Positions 8,629-19,515 of a DNA stretch of 64,000 nt are shown here, one piece after another. The notes under the pieces are model-generated. The model was given only the letters and a program-made list of their open reading frames with translations. It ran no database searches and had not been told where the DNA came from. Positions within the stretch are counted from its first letter, which is position 1. Each line of letters begins with the position of its first letter. A program made the translations under genes and the position numbers. This DNA comes from Oscillospiraceae bacterium (GTDB lineage: Bacteria; Bacillota; Clostridia; Oscillospirales; Ruminococcaceae): positions 1 to 64,000 of the forward strand of contig JAFZPP010000010.1 in assembly GCA_017550285.1 (NCBI GenBank). Reading direction: 5' to 3'.

Positions 8629-9423
8629 TTATGTTTCGGACTGTGTATCACATGCCAGTCTGTAGCCTTCTCCGGCAGCAACGACCTCCTGCGTACCGTC
8701 AATCGTCATAACCGGACGGATATACAGCTTTGCATTTGTCGCCTCCGGCGCGTAACTCTCTCGGGAGGTTGCCCATACGCGGACATCATCATCAAAATAC
8801 GCCGAGCGAAGCCAGTTCAGCTCCTGAACCTCATAAGCCTCCAGCTCCGGAATCTTGTTTCCGTCTTTTTTGTGGAGCCCGTTATTTCTTCCGTACTCGG
8901 CAATAGAGAGCAGAAAGCATTTCCGCCGGATCATCTCCGTCTTCTCTTTTTCCGGATGCTCCGTATTTGCGCCGTACACAACGGCGTCATGCGTCAGCAC
9001 CTCGACATTGCTTTCCGTCAGCGCACTGCGCACCGGCTCCGCAAAGCGTTCCTCGAATTTCTCATGCAGAAACCGATCAACCGTGCTGTCAGGATAATAT
9101 GCAGGTCCCGTATGATAGATCGCATCGCCGTTCCGGAAGCAGAAACGCTCCGGCAGCACTTCACGGCGCATCAGCAGACAGTGCCCGTCATAATCATCAC
9201 TGATCACCAGATACGGCGTATCAGTCCCCTGCTCGGCGATCATGATTTCTTCCAGTCCGTAGGGATTGCCAATGACGAAATCGGCTACGCGCAGATGCGC
9301 CGGCGGTTCCTTGCTGACCTTGCCGACTTCATCCCCGTTGATTCGCACATGAAAGCCGCAGGAAGTCAGAAAAAGCAGTGAAAACGCTGCTGCCGCCGGT
9401 ACAAAATGCCTTCTTCTGAACAT
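8629..9423 (-). CDS. Predicted secreted lipoprotein, unknown function
   Basis: A 264-aa protein with a lipoprotein signal: basic start MFRRRH, hydrophobic core, then LTSC with C22 as the lipidation site. The mature part is soluble and mixed alpha/beta, with no family I can recognise. I use the ATG at 9423, with GAGGG about 9 nt upstream; a GTG at 9438 is the alternative. It stands alone between htrA (converging) and valS. Confidence 0.7.
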   Translation of the reverse strand: MFRRRHFVPAAAAFSLLFLTSCGFHVRINGDEVGKVSKEPPAHLRVADFVIGNPYGLEEIMIAEQGTDTPYLVISDDYDGHCLLMRREVLPERFCFRNGDAIYHTGPAYYPDSTVDRFLHEKFEERFAEPVRSALTESNVEVLTHDAVVYGANTEHPEKEKTEMIRRKCFLLSIAEYGRNNGLHKKDGNKIPELEAYEVQELNWLRSAYFDDDVRVWATSRESYAPEATNAKLYIRPVMTIDGTQEVVAAGEGYRLACDTQSET

Positions 9424-9471
9424 ATGCCATACCCTCACAAATCAAAATGTCAATGCTGTCCGTCTATACAA

Positions 9472-9516
9472 GGAAGCCGCTCCAATCTGTTGTATCACAT
9501 GCCGGAGCGGCTTTCC
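9472..9516 (-). terminator. Hairpin after valS, possible terminator
   Basis: GGAAGCCGCTCC (9472-9483) pairs with GGAGCGGCTTTCC (9504-9516), about 23 bp past the valS stop. The T-tract on the minus strand is poor, so termination may be weak. Confidence 0.4.
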
Positions 9517-9538
9517 TGTTACTATTATGGATTTGCAA

Positions 9539-12235
9539 TTACAGTGCGCTGAGCATATCCTTGAGATTCTGGATCAGCGCCTTGACCTTTGCCTCACGCT
9601 CGCGGATATCGTTGACAACCTTCTCCGGCGCCTTCGACATAAAGCTCTCATTTGACAGCTTGACCTGTACAAATTCCAGCTCTTTCTCCGCCTTTTCGAG
9701 ATCCTTCGTGATTCTTGCGCGCTCGCTCTCGACATCAATCAGTTCCTTGAGCGGCATGCAGAGCTTTGCATCCGCCGTCGCAACGGTCACCATGCCGGAA
9801 AGATCATCCGGCTCTGCGCTGACTGCATTCACGCCCGATGCACCGGCAAGTCTTGCGAGGAAATCGCCTGCCTCGGCATATTCCTCCGGATTTGCGGTGA
9901 TAATCGTGATATGCGACTTCTTGGAATTCGGAACCTTGTGCTCCGAGCGGCACTCACGAACAGCCTTGACAGCCTCCATGATCTTCTCCATACGTGCCTC
10001 ATCCTCGGGGAAGCTCAGCTCCGGACGCACCTCCGGCCAGCTTTGCAGCATCAGGAAGCCCTTGTCATGCGGCAGTGCCTGATAGATTTCCTCGGTGATG
10101 AACGGCATGAACGGATGCAGCAGCTTTAAGATATCGCGCAGCACATAGGCAAGCACGTTCTCGACATTCTGCTTCTTCTCCGCATCGTCGCCGTTAAAGC
10201 GGTTCTTCGCAAGCTCGATATACCAGTCGCAGAAGCTGCTCCAGATGAAGTCATAAATCTTCTGCGCGGCAACACCCATTTCAAAGTGCTCGAGATTGTA
10301 GGTCACTTCGCGGATCACGCTGTTCAGGCGCGAAAGAATCCACTTATCCTCCAGCGCAAGCTCCTCCGGCAGACGAATCTCATCAATCGACATATTCATC
10401 AGCAGGAAGCGCGATGCATTCCAGATTTTGTTCGTGAAGTTGCGCATTGCAAGGATTTTCTCCTCACTGTAGCGCATATCGTTTCCGGGCGAGCTGCCCT
10501 GCACGAGCATAAAGCGCAGTGCATCAGCGCCGTACTGCTCGATGACCTCAAGCGGGTCAATGCCGTTGCCGAGCGACTTGGACATCTTTCTGCCCTGTGC
10601 GTCACGGACAATACCGTGAATAACAACCTTCGAGAACGGAGCCTTGCCGGTATATGCAAGACCGGAGAAGATCATTCTGCTGACCCAGAAGCCGATGATA
10701 TCATAGCCCGTGACGAGCGTGCTTGTCGGATAGAAGAAGTTGTAGTCCGGATTTTCGGTATCCGGCCAGCCGAGAATGGAGAACGGCCAGAGTGCAGAGG
10801 AGAACCATGTATCCAGCGTATCGGGGTCCTGCGTCAGATTCGTGCTGCCGCACTTTGCACACTTGCACGGTGCTTCCTTTGCGACATTGGTCTCGCCGCA
10901 GTCATCGCAGTACCATGCAGGGATGCGGTGTCCCCACCAGAGCTGACGGGAAATACACCAGTCGCGGGTATTCTTCATCCAGTTGAGATAGCTCTTGGTG
11001 AAGCGCTCCGGCACGAACTGAATCTCGCCGTCCTCGGCAGCCTTGACAGCCGGTTCTGCGAGTGTCTTCATACGGACGAACCACTGCTTCGAGATCATCG
11101 GCTCAATGGTCGAATGGCAGCGGTAGCAGGTGCCGACGTCGTGCTTTAAGTCCTCGATCTCTTTGAGCTGACCGAGTGCTTCCAGATCGGCAACAATCGC
11201 CTTGCGCGCTTCATCGGTTGTCATGCCTGCGTACTTGCCGCAGTCCAGAACCTCCGGCTCACCCTCGGTCAGACGGTTGCTCTCTTTCAGTGCATTGTAT
11301 TCCGCGACATCCGCCTTGCCGGTCATATGACCGTCATAGGTGAAGCAGCGAACCATCGGCAGATTGTGGCGTCCGCCGACCTCAAAGTCATTGGGGTCAT
11401 GTGCCGGTGTGATCTTCACGACACCGGTACCCTTTTCCATATCGGCATGCTCATCGCAGACAATCGGGATTTCCTTATTCAGCAGCGGCAGAATGACATG
11501 GCAGCCGTGCAGATGCTTATAGCGCGGGTCCGCCTCGTTGATTGCGACAGCGGTATCGCCGAGCATGGTCTCCGGACGGGTCGTTGCGATTTCAAGGAAC
11601 TCGCCGGTCTCCTTGACCTTATAGAGAATATGCCAGAAATGACCGTTTTTCTCCTCGTATTCGACCTCTGCATCGGAGATCGAGGTGTCGCATTTCGGGC
11701 ACCAGTTGACCATACGGTTTCCGCGGTAGATCAGCTTCTGGTTATAGAGATTGATGAAAACCTCCAGAACCGCCTTGGAGCACTGCGCATCCATGGTGAA
11801 GTGCTCGCGCTCCCAGTCGCAGGAGCTGCCGAGGGTACGGAGCTGCTGCACGATGCGGTTGCCGTATTTTTCCTTCCATGCCCATGCGCGCTCCATGAAC
11901 TGATCTCTGCCGAGATCGGCTTTCGTCAGACCCTCCTGACGCATTGCCTCGACGATCTTCGCCTCGGTTGCGATTGCGGCATGGTCGGTACCCGGAACCC
12001 AGAGCGCTGCATAGCCCTGCATTCTCTTGAAGCGGATCAGGATATCCTGCATGGTATTGTCCACGGCATGCCCCATATGGAGCTGACCGGTGACATTCGG
12101 AGGCGGCATGGAAATGGAATAGGGCTTCTTCTTCGGATCAATGATGCCGCGGAAGCAGCCGTTTGATTCCCATGCTTCGTAGGTACGCTTTTCGACCTCC
12201 GCAGGGTTATATGTTTTTGGTAATTCTTTGCTCAT
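9539..12235 (-). CDS. valS: Valine--tRNA ligase
   Basis: An 898-aa class Ia synthetase that charges tRNA-Val in the cytoplasm. The HIGH-type signature is HMGH at 53-56 within PPPNVTG-QLHMGHA. The KMSKS loop is at about 551-555 (GRKMSKSLGNG). Between them lies the editing domain, and paired CxxC-type zinc residues are visible at about residues 440-460. A C-terminal coiled coil (about 830-895), diagnostic of ValRS against IleRS and LeuRS, is present. The ATG is preceded by AAAGGAT. It lies 128 bp downstream of ileS; no T-box leader is visible in that gap. Confidence 0.97.
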   Translation of the reverse strand: MSKELPKTYNPAEVEKRTYEAWESNGCFRGIIDPKKKPYSISMPPPNVTGQLHMGHAVDNTMQDILIRFKRMQGYAALWVPGTDHAAIATEAKIVEAMRQEGLTKADLGRDQFMERAWAWKEKYGNRIVQQLRTLGSSCDWEREHFTMDAQCSKAVLEVFINLYNQKLIYRGNRMVNWCPKCDTSISDAEVEYEEKNGHFWHILYKVKETGEFLEIATTRPETMLGDTAVAINEADPRYKHLHGCHVILPLLNKEIPIVCDEHADMEKGTGVVKITPAHDPNDFEVGGRHNLPMVRCFTYDGHMTGKADVAEYNALKESNRLTEGEPEVLDCGKYAGMTTDEARKAIVADLEALGQLKEIEDLKHDVGTCYRCHSTIEPMISKQWFVRMKTLAEPAVKAAEDGEIQFVPERFTKSYLNWMKNTRDWCISRQLWWGHRIPAWYCDDCGETNVAKEAPCKCAKCGSTNLTQDPDTLDTWFSSALWPFSILGWPDTENPDYNFFYPTSTLVTGYDIIGFWVSRMIFSGLAYTGKAPFSKVVIHGIVRDAQGRKMSKSLGNGIDPLEVIEQYGADALRFMLVQGSSPGNDMRYSEEKILAMRNFTNKIWNASRFLLMNMSIDEIRLPEELALEDKWILSRLNSVIREVTYNLEHFEMGVAAQKIYDFIWSSFCDWYIELAKNRFNGDDAEKKQNVENVLAYVLRDILKLLHPFMPFITEEIYQALPHDKGFLMLQSWPEVRPELSFPEDEARMEKIMEAVKAVRECRSEHKVPNSKKSHITIITANPEEYAEAGDFLARLAGASGVNAVSAEPDDLSGMVTVATADAKLCMPLKELIDVESERARITKDLEKAEKELEFVQVKLSNESFMSKAPEKVVNDIREREAKVKALIQNLKDMLSAL

Positions 12236-12298
12236 CGAACTTATCCTTTCAAATTTGGATATATGCGAATTTCACTATAAAACAGAATCTCAAAAGTA

Positions 12299-12343
12299 TC
12301 TCCGACGGATTCAAAATGGGGGACGCTGCCCCCATTCCGAATC
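12299..12343. repeat. Palindromic interspersed repeat, short copy
   Basis: TCTCCGACGGATTCA is followed by a GGGGG...CCCCC hairpin (12315-12336) and then GAATC, which can pair back to GATTC. The same 15-base lead and hairpin recur at 34326. It sits between the ileS stop and the valS start, where it would be transcribed as valS leader or ileS trailer. Confidence 0.7.
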
Positions 12344-12363
12344 ATCGCACAGCGATACATCTA

Positions 12364-15300
12364 TCATTTTTTCAGGCTGATATGTGCCTTTCTGCCGTCC
12401 TCATAGTCGATATCATATTCCGTATCGGGGGCTGCGATCTCACCGAGGCTGCTCAGCGTCTCATTGCAGATATACTCTGCCCATGCCTGCGGATAATCGC
12501 CCGAAACCGACAGCGTAATGCGGTCGGTGATTGCGCAGTTCATCTTGCGGCGCGCATCCTGAATGCTTCTCACGATATCGCGTGCAAAGCCCTCATCGCG
12601 CAGCTCGTCGGTGATTGTCAGATCAAGCGAAACGACGATGCCCTTTTCGCTGGCAACATGCTGACCTGCCTTTGCATTGTAGGTCACGAGGATGATCTCC
12701 GCGTCGAAGATCTCCTTTGCGCCGTTGATCTCGAGCTCTGCGCCGTTTGCAGTCAGCGCAAACTTGTTGCTCTTGATTGCCTTGATGATCTCCGGCACGC
12801 GCTGCGGATAGCGGTCACGAATCTCATTGAAGTTCGGTGCATACTTGACCTCTGCAACGCTGTCCACGCTCTCGAGCACCTCGACCTGCTTGACATTCAG
12901 CTCCTCTGCGATGATATCGCGGAATGCCTCAATGACAGGTACGCCTGCCGGATCGGAAATCGCAACGCCGAGCTTCGTCAGCGGCTGACGGTTCTTGACA
13001 TTGTTCTTGCTGCGGATCGAGCGTGCCAGATAGATCACGCTGCGGACGAGCTTGACCTGCTCCAGCAGTTCATCATTGCGGAAAGATTCCGGAATCTCCG
13101 GGAAGCTGTCCAGATGCACGGAGAAGCCGCCGGTCAGGGTCTGATAAATCTTCTCGGAGATGATCGGTGCAACCGGTGCAAAGAGCTTCGTCGTGTTCAC
13201 GAGGACATAGTACAGCGTCTCATAGGCATTGCGCTTATCCTCGGACATGCCCTTATCCCAGAAACGGCGTCTGGAGCGGCGGATGAACCAGTTTGTCAGA
13301 CCGTCTACCAGCTCGATCAGGCTGTCAACATACTTGTTGACAAAATATGCATCCATATTCGTCCGGATCGTTTCCGTGACCTCATAGAGCTTTGCGAGCA
13401 TCCAGCGGTCAAGCTGATTGCTGCTTGTCGGCGGCGTCAGCGTCTCCGGCTTGAAATCGTCGATATTTGCATAGGAAATGAAGAAATTGCAGGCATTCCA
13501 GTAGGGCAGAATGATCTGCTGATATGCATCCTGAATGCCGTTGTCATCAAAGAGCAGATCGCCGATCAGCATGGCATTCGTCTGATAGAGATACAGTCTG
13601 AATGCATCCGTGCCGTACTGCTTCATCAGCAGCATCGGGTCGGTATAGTTCTTCGAGGACTTGGAGAGCTTCTTGCCGTCCTTTGCGAGAATGGTGCCGT
13701 GTACGACGCAGTTCGAGAAGCAGGGCTTGTCAAACAGCGCAACGGAGAGAACGTGCAGATAATAGAACCAGCAGCGAATCTGACCGGTATACTCGACGAT
13801 GAAATCGCTCGGGAAATGGGAATCGAACCATTCCTTGTTCTCGAAGGGATAGTGCTTCTGTGCGAACGGCACCGAGCCGCTCTCAAACCAGCAGTCCAGA
13901 ACCTCCGGCACACGCACCTTCGTACCGTTGCAGCCCGGGCAGGTGCACTTGAAGGTGACCTTGTCCATATACTGACGGTGCAGGTTTGTCAGGCGGACGC
14001 CGCTTGCCTGCTCGATCTCGTCAATGCTGCCGAGGACGGTTCTGTCGCCGCAGGTATCGCACTCCCAGATCGGAATCGGTGTAGACCAGTAACGGTTTCT
14101 GGAGATATTCCAGTCGCGGGCATTTTCCAGCCACTTGCCAAATCTGCCGTGCTTGACGGTCTCCGGCACCCAGTTGATATCCTCATTATAGGCAATGAGC
14201 TTATCCTTGATCTTGCCGACATTGAAATACCATGCATCCATTGCCTTGTAAATCAGCGGACGCTTGCAGCGCCAGCAGTGCGGATAGTTATGCTCAATCG
14301 TGCCGTCTGCGACAGCCTTGCCTGCATCATAGAGGAAACGGATGACGGTCGGATTCATCTCGATGACGTTCTTCTCGCCGTCCTTCTCATAGAAGTCAGT
14401 GATTTCCTCGGTGAATCTGCCCTTGGCATCGACCGGATTGACCAGCGGAATATTGTTGTTCTTGCAGGTCCAGTAGTCATCCTCACCGAATGCCGGCGCG
14501 GTATGAACAATACCGACACCCTCATCGGAGCCGACATAATCCGCCGTGACAACTCTGAATGCGCCCTGCTCTTTCAGCTGTGCAAAATACGGGAACAGCG
14601 GCTCATAGGTTCTGCCGACAAGCTCGGAGCCCTTGCAGGATTTCAGAATGACCGGCTTCTTGCCGAAGATTTTTTCATATTTCGGGAGCACGTTCGTGCA
14701 GGCGATGAAGATTTCCCCGCCGACATCGACAAAGGAATAATCCAGTGCTTCACCGACTGCAAGGCAGAGGTTCGAGGGCAGTGTCCAAGGCGTGGTCGTC
14801 CATGCGAGGAAGAACACGGTCTTGCCGTCGATCACCTCATCGGTGCGGAATTTCGTAATAATCCAGCGGTCCTGACGCGGACGTGTGGAATCGGATTCAC
14901 GGGTATCGGAAATGGAAAGCGAGGTCTCGCAGTGTGTGCAGTAGGGCGTGACGCGGTAGTCGCGGTAGATCAGACCCTTGTCATAGCACTGCTTGAATGC
15001 CCACATGACGCTCTCCATAAAGGTGGGGTTCATGGTCTTGTAGGCGCCGTCATAATCGACCCAGCGCGCCATCTGCTCGACATATTCCTTCCATGCTTCG
15101 TTGTTGCCGGAGACAATCTCGTAGCACTTCTCATTGAATTTGTCGATGCCGAGGCTGTTCTCAATGATATTCTTGTCATTGATGCCGAGCTGTACCTCTG
15201 CCTGATTCTCAATCGGCAGACCGTGGCAGTCCCAGCCCCAGACTCTGGGGACCTTATAGCCGCGCATGGTCCAGTAACGGGCAATCAGATCCTTGATAAA

Positions 15301-15486
15301 GGAGACAAGGATCGTGCCGTGGTGCGGCTTTCCGGTCGGGAACGGAGGACCGTCATAGAATACGACTTCCTCTGCATTCTCCTTGTTGACGGATTTCTCG
15401 AAAACCGATTCATCCTTCCAGAATTTCAGAACACTCTCCTGAATTTCCGTGATATCCGGCTTTCCTGCAAGCTCTTGATACTTCAT
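12364..15486 (-). CDS. ileS: Isoleucine--tRNA ligase
   Basis: A 1040-aa class Ia synthetase charging tRNA-Ile, with editing against valine. The HIGH-type motif is HHGT (55-58) after PPFPTGKP. The KMSKS loop reads KLSKS at about residue 605. Length and the HHGT signature fit the longer IleS class. I start at the ATG at 15486 because AAAGGTGAG lies just upstream. An in-frame ATG at 15537 would fall only about 10 nt after the predicted transcription start and has no ribosome site. Transcription comes from a perfect TTGACA/TATAAT promoter, leaving a leader of about 60 nt, too short for a T-box. Confidence 0.96.
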   Translation of the reverse strand: MKYQELAGKPDITEIQESVLKFWKDESVFEKSVNKENAEEVVFYDGPPFPTGKPHHGTILVSFIKDLIARYWTMRGYKVPRVWGWDCHGLPIENQAEVQLGINDKNIIENSLGIDKFNEKCYEIVSGNNEAWKEYVEQMARWVDYDGAYKTMNPTFMESVMWAFKQCYDKGLIYRDYRVTPYCTHCETSLSISDTRESDSTRPRQDRWIITKFRTDEVIDGKTVFFLAWTTTPWTLPSNLCLAVGEALDYSFVDVGGEIFIACTNVLPKYEKIFGKKPVILKSCKGSELVGRTYEPLFPYFAQLKEQGAFRVVTADYVGSDEGVGIVHTAPAFGEDDYWTCKNNNIPLVNPVDAKGRFTEEITDFYEKDGEKNVIEMNPTVIRFLYDAGKAVADGTIEHNYPHCWRCKRPLIYKAMDAWYFNVGKIKDKLIAYNEDINWVPETVKHGRFGKWLENARDWNISRNRYWSTPIPIWECDTCGDRTVLGSIDEIEQASGVRLTNLHRQYMDKVTFKCTCPGCNGTKVRVPEVLDCWFESGSVPFAQKHYPFENKEWFDSHFPSDFIVEYTGQIRCWFYYLHVLSVALFDKPCFSNCVVHGTILAKDGKKLSKSSKNYTDPMLLMKQYGTDAFRLYLYQTNAMLIGDLLFDDNGIQDAYQQIILPYWNACNFFISYANIDDFKPETLTPPTSSNQLDRWMLAKLYEVTETIRTNMDAYFVNKYVDSLIELVDGLTNWFIRRSRRRFWDKGMSEDKRNAYETLYYVLVNTTKLFAPVAPIISEKIYQTLTGGFSVHLDSFPEIPESFRNDELLEQVKLVRSVIYLARSIRSKNNVKNRQPLTKLGVAISDPAGVPVIEAFRDIIAEELNVKQVEVLESVDSVAEVKYAPNFNEIRDRYPQRVPEIIKAIKSNKFALTANGAELEINGAKEIFDAEIILVTYNAKAGQHVASEKGIVVSLDLTITDELRDEGFARDIVRSIQDARRKMNCAITDRITLSVSGDYPQAWAEYICNETLSSLGEIAAPDTEYDIDYEDGRKAHISLKK

Positions 15487-15552
15487 TCTTTCACTCACCT
15501 TTTCTTGACGGGAGCTGTTCTCTTTAACTCCTGCCATAATTATGCATTCTAC

Positions 15553-15581
15553 ATTATAGCACAAAACCCGCGGCTTGTCAA
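15553..15581 (-). promoter_or_regulatory. Consensus promoter of ileS
   Basis: TTGACA (15581-15576), 17-bp spacer, TATAAT (15558-15553) on the minus strand. Both hexamers match consensus perfectly. It begins immediately after the terminator of the upstream ABC operon. Confidence 0.9.
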
Positions 15582-15584
15582 TAC

Positions 15585-15620
15585 GCAGAAAAGCCTGCGA
15601 TTGCTGTAACCGCAGGCTTT
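15585..15620 (-). terminator. Terminator of the ABC exporter operon
   Basis: AAGCCTGCG ... CGCAGGCTTTTCT on the minus strand forms a stem with an 11-nt loop and a short T-tract, 38 bp past the permease stop and abutting the ileS promoter. Confidence 0.75.
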
Positions 15621-15657
15621 TTCTTATTTCATTTTCCCTGTTCCGTATAATTCTCTG

Positions 15658-16953
<1,296 letters not shown>

Positions 16954-17011
16954 TACTGTCTCTCCAAATTCTTATTTCATATTGCATGCTGAATCAAAAT
17001 ATGTGATCGTA

Positions 17012-18733
17012 TCAGTAATTGGACGGATAGAGCACCTCGGAGGAATCCTGCGTTTTCACGCCCTCCTTGACATCGGTGCCGAACGGGAAGCAGATGCGGT
17101 CATTCTTGACATCCAGACCGCCGGTGACCTCAATGTAGTAGCCCCAGAGAATCTGTCCGACGCTGACATACTGCTTGACAAGGCGGTCATTTTCATCTGC
17201 CTTCATGATGTAATAGTCGCCGCCCTCCTGCCGGATATAGTGGATCGGCAGATAGACGGATTTGCTCTTGCCGGCATCCTGCTGATCCTTCGGCACCGTG
17301 ACATTGACACCGTTTCCGATGACGAAATCCGTTGAATCCCTGAGCTTCGCATGCAGATGATACATCGAGCTGTTCGGATTTGCCTGCCACGGATTTGCGC
17401 TGTAGGCAGTGGGCTCCTCGTCAACGGAAGTGACCTCCGCCTCGGTGAATGCACCGTTCTGGTAGGACTGCACATTGAGGATTGTGCCGACCGGCAGCTC
17501 TGCCAGCGACAGCTCCGGCACCTCGCAGATGACCTCGACACCGCCCGCGCCCTCAATGACCGCAAATGCGTTGTCATCCTCTGTCGGCTCGGCAAAGGGG
17601 TCCTGCTCCTGCATATCGGGCTGTTCCTGCTGCTCCGGCTCCTCGCCCGCTTCATCAGAGCTCTTGCCGATCTTCTTGACGATGCCGTCGATTGTCGCAA
17701 CGACCTTGCCGTCCGACTTCTGCTTTTTTGCAGTTTCAAACGCCAGCTTTGCAGATTTCAGATTCAGCTCAAGGGTCTTGATCTGATTCTCCTGTGCGGT
17801 GATCTGCTTCTGCAATTCCTTGCGCGAATACATATAATCATCGCCGTAATCGGGCATCTGCGGGAGCTCCGGCTCCTGCATCTCCGGTTCATCCGGCTCC
17901 TCGGGCATATCCTGCATATCCGGCTGCGGCAGCGCAAAGGAAAGCTGTCCGTGCAGCACACCGTCCGGACTGACCGAAATACCGCCCGTCTCCGGATCAA
18001 TATTCACGCCGTCCGTGACGTTCCAGTCCGCCGCCTCCGCGAGCTTGATCTGCTCGCCGGAGATGATCCACTGGAAGAGGAAGCAGCTGTTTTCATCGTA
18101 AACACGCAGTGCAGCGGTACGCTTCGTGCCTGCAAGCGCTGTCATAAATGCCTTGCGGACGACGGTCTCCGTGCCGCAGTTGAAGACCAGCGGATCGACA
18201 GGTGTGCCGCTTCCGGAAACCGGCTGCAATGCACCGGTCAGTTCGGGAACGGTGACGATCTGCGGAATCTCCGGCTCATCCGGCTCATCCGGAATCTCGG
18301 GATCCGGCTGCACCGGCATATCCTCGGAAGGATGCATGCCGCGGAGCTTTGCAAGCTCCTTCTGCGCCATTTTGATATCCTGCTCAATCACCTGCACCTG
18401 ATTTTCCTTCTGTGTCAGTTCAAGATCGACGACCGTCATATCATATTCGAGAATCGTGTCGCCCTTTTTGACTTCCTGTCCCTGCTTGACACAGACTGTC
18501 TTCACGAGCTTATCGGTATCGACGTAGACCTTCTGTGCATTTGCGGCGCTGATATAGCCCCATGTATCACTTCCGTCATACATGAACATATCCGAAGACT
18601 GCGCCATCATGCTGACCGGCACGACATCGACGATTTTTTTCTCATCGCGGCTTTTTTCATACTGACGGTATCCGAAATAACCGCCGCCGCAGATCAGGGC
18701 AAGGCAGAGCAGCGCGATAATCGCTTTTTTCAT
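17012..18733 (-). CDS. Second HlyD/RND-type periplasmic adaptor of the ABC exporter
   Basis: A 573-aa membrane-anchored adaptor (TM about residues 4-22). It has a biotinyl-lipoyl-like strand region (KQGQEVKKGDTILEYD, about 82-97), a coiled-coil hairpin split by a large insert, and a C-terminal beta-barrel region. Three Pro/Glu/Asp/Met-rich low-complexity stretches interrupt it (about 135-162, 275-300, 370-395). The insert at about 165-265 looks like a separate beta domain. The ATG overlaps the ATPase stop as ATGA, so translation is coupled. Two adaptors flanking one ATPase is unusual for MacAB operons. Confidence 0.82.
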   Translation of the reverse strand: MKKAIIALLCLALICGGGYFGYRQYEKSRDEKKIVDVVPVSMMAQSSDMFMYDGSDTWGYISAANAQKVYVDTDKLVKTVCVKQGQEVKKGDTILEYDMTVVDLELTQKENQVQVIEQDIKMAQKELAKLRGMHPSEDMPVQPDPEIPDEPDEPEIPQIVTVPELTGALQPVSGSGTPVDPLVFNCGTETVVRKAFMTALAGTKRTAALRVYDENSCFLFQWIISGEQIKLAEAADWNVTDGVNIDPETGGISVSPDGVLHGQLSFALPQPDMQDMPEEPDEPEMQEPELPQMPDYGDDYMYSRKELQKQITAQENQIKTLELNLKSAKLAFETAKKQKSDGKVVATIDGIVKKIGKSSDEAGEEPEQQEQPDMQEQDPFAEPTEDDNAFAVIEGAGGVEVICEVPELSLAELPVGTILNVQSYQNGAFTEAEVTSVDEEPTAYSANPWQANPNSSMYHLHAKLRDSTDFVIGNGVNVTVPKDQQDAGKSKSVYLPIHYIRQEGGDYYIMKADENDRLVKQYVSVGQILWGYYIEVTGGLDVKNDRICFPFGTDVKEGVKTQDSSEVLYPSNY

Positions 18734-19500
18734 GCCTCAGCCGCCTCCTCCGTTCCCGATGCCGGAGCAGCCTCAGCCGCCGTTTCCGATGCAGCCGCCG
18801 GCTGATCTGCGCCGGCAGCTCTGGTATTGAATGCACCGTCATGCAACTGTCCGTCACGGATATACATTACACGCTTTGCACACTTTGCAATATCCGGTTC
18901 ATGCGTAATCATGACAACGGTCACGCCCTCGTCATTCAGCTCCTTGAAAAGCTCCATGACCTGATCGCCGGATTTCGTATCGAGTGCACCGGTCGGCTCA
19001 TCGGCAAGCAGCAGACGCGGCTTATTGACGATTGCTCTTGCGATTGCGACACGCTGCTTCTGACCGCCGGAGAGCTGCGTCGGCTTAAAGTACATTCTGT
19101 CCTCGAGACCGACACGCTTGAGCGCCGCGATTGCACGCTCCTTGCGCTCCTTCTTCGGAACGCCTGCATAGAGCAGCGGCAGCTCGACATTTTCCAACGC
19201 GGACTGACGGGGCAGCAGATTGAAATTCTGGAAGACGAATCCGATCTTGTTGTTGCGGATTTCGGAGAGCTCCTTGTCCGAGCAGCTCATGACATCTGTT
19301 TTATCAAAAATGAAGAATCCCTTTGTCTGTTTGTCAAGGCAGCCGATAATGTTCATCAGCGTGGATTTGCCGGAACCGGACGGTCCCATGATCGCAACAT
19401 ACTCACCTTCATCGACGGACATCGTAATATCCTTGAGTACCGGCACGGCTTCCTTGCCCTGCATATAATCCTTGTAAATTGATTTCAGTTCAAATACCAT
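18730..19500 (-). CDS. MacB/LolD-type ABC transporter ATPase
   Basis: A 256-aa ATPase. Walker A GPSGSGKST is at 39-47, the Q-loop at about 91, the ABC signature LSGGQKQR at 143-150, Walker B LLLADEPTGALD at 163-174 and the H-switch at about 206 (MITHEP). The C-terminal 30 residues are an Ala/Glu-rich tail absent from most family members. It powers the exporter formed with the downstream permease and the two adaptors. GGAGA precedes the ATG, and the stop overlaps the start of the second adaptor. Confidence 0.92.
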   Translation of the reverse strand: MVFELKSIYKDYMQGKEAVPVLKDITMSVDEGEYVAIMGPSGSGKSTLMNIIGCLDKQTKGFFIFDKTDVMSCSDKELSEIRNNKIGFVFQNFNLLPRQSALENVELPLLYAGVPKKERKERAIAALKRVGLEDRMYFKPTQLSGGQKQRVAIARAIVNKPRLLLADEPTGALDTKSGDQVMELFKELNDEGVTVVMITHEPDIAKCAKRVMYIRDGQLHDGAFNTRAAGADQPAAASETAAEAAPASGTEEAAEA

Positions 19501-19515
19501 ATCTCATGTCTCCTG

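Noticed and set aside
12163..15609. Very long open frame on the plus strand opposite ileS (over 1100 codons)
   Set aside because: It is the antisense of a certain ileS gene. Its composition (Leu/Ile/Arg/Asp-rich) reflects the GC-skewed codon use of the real strand, and it shows no domain or ribosome site.
17351..18805. Long plus-strand frame opposite the second exporter adaptor
   Set aside because: Antisense of a good adaptor gene coupled to its neighbours on both sides.
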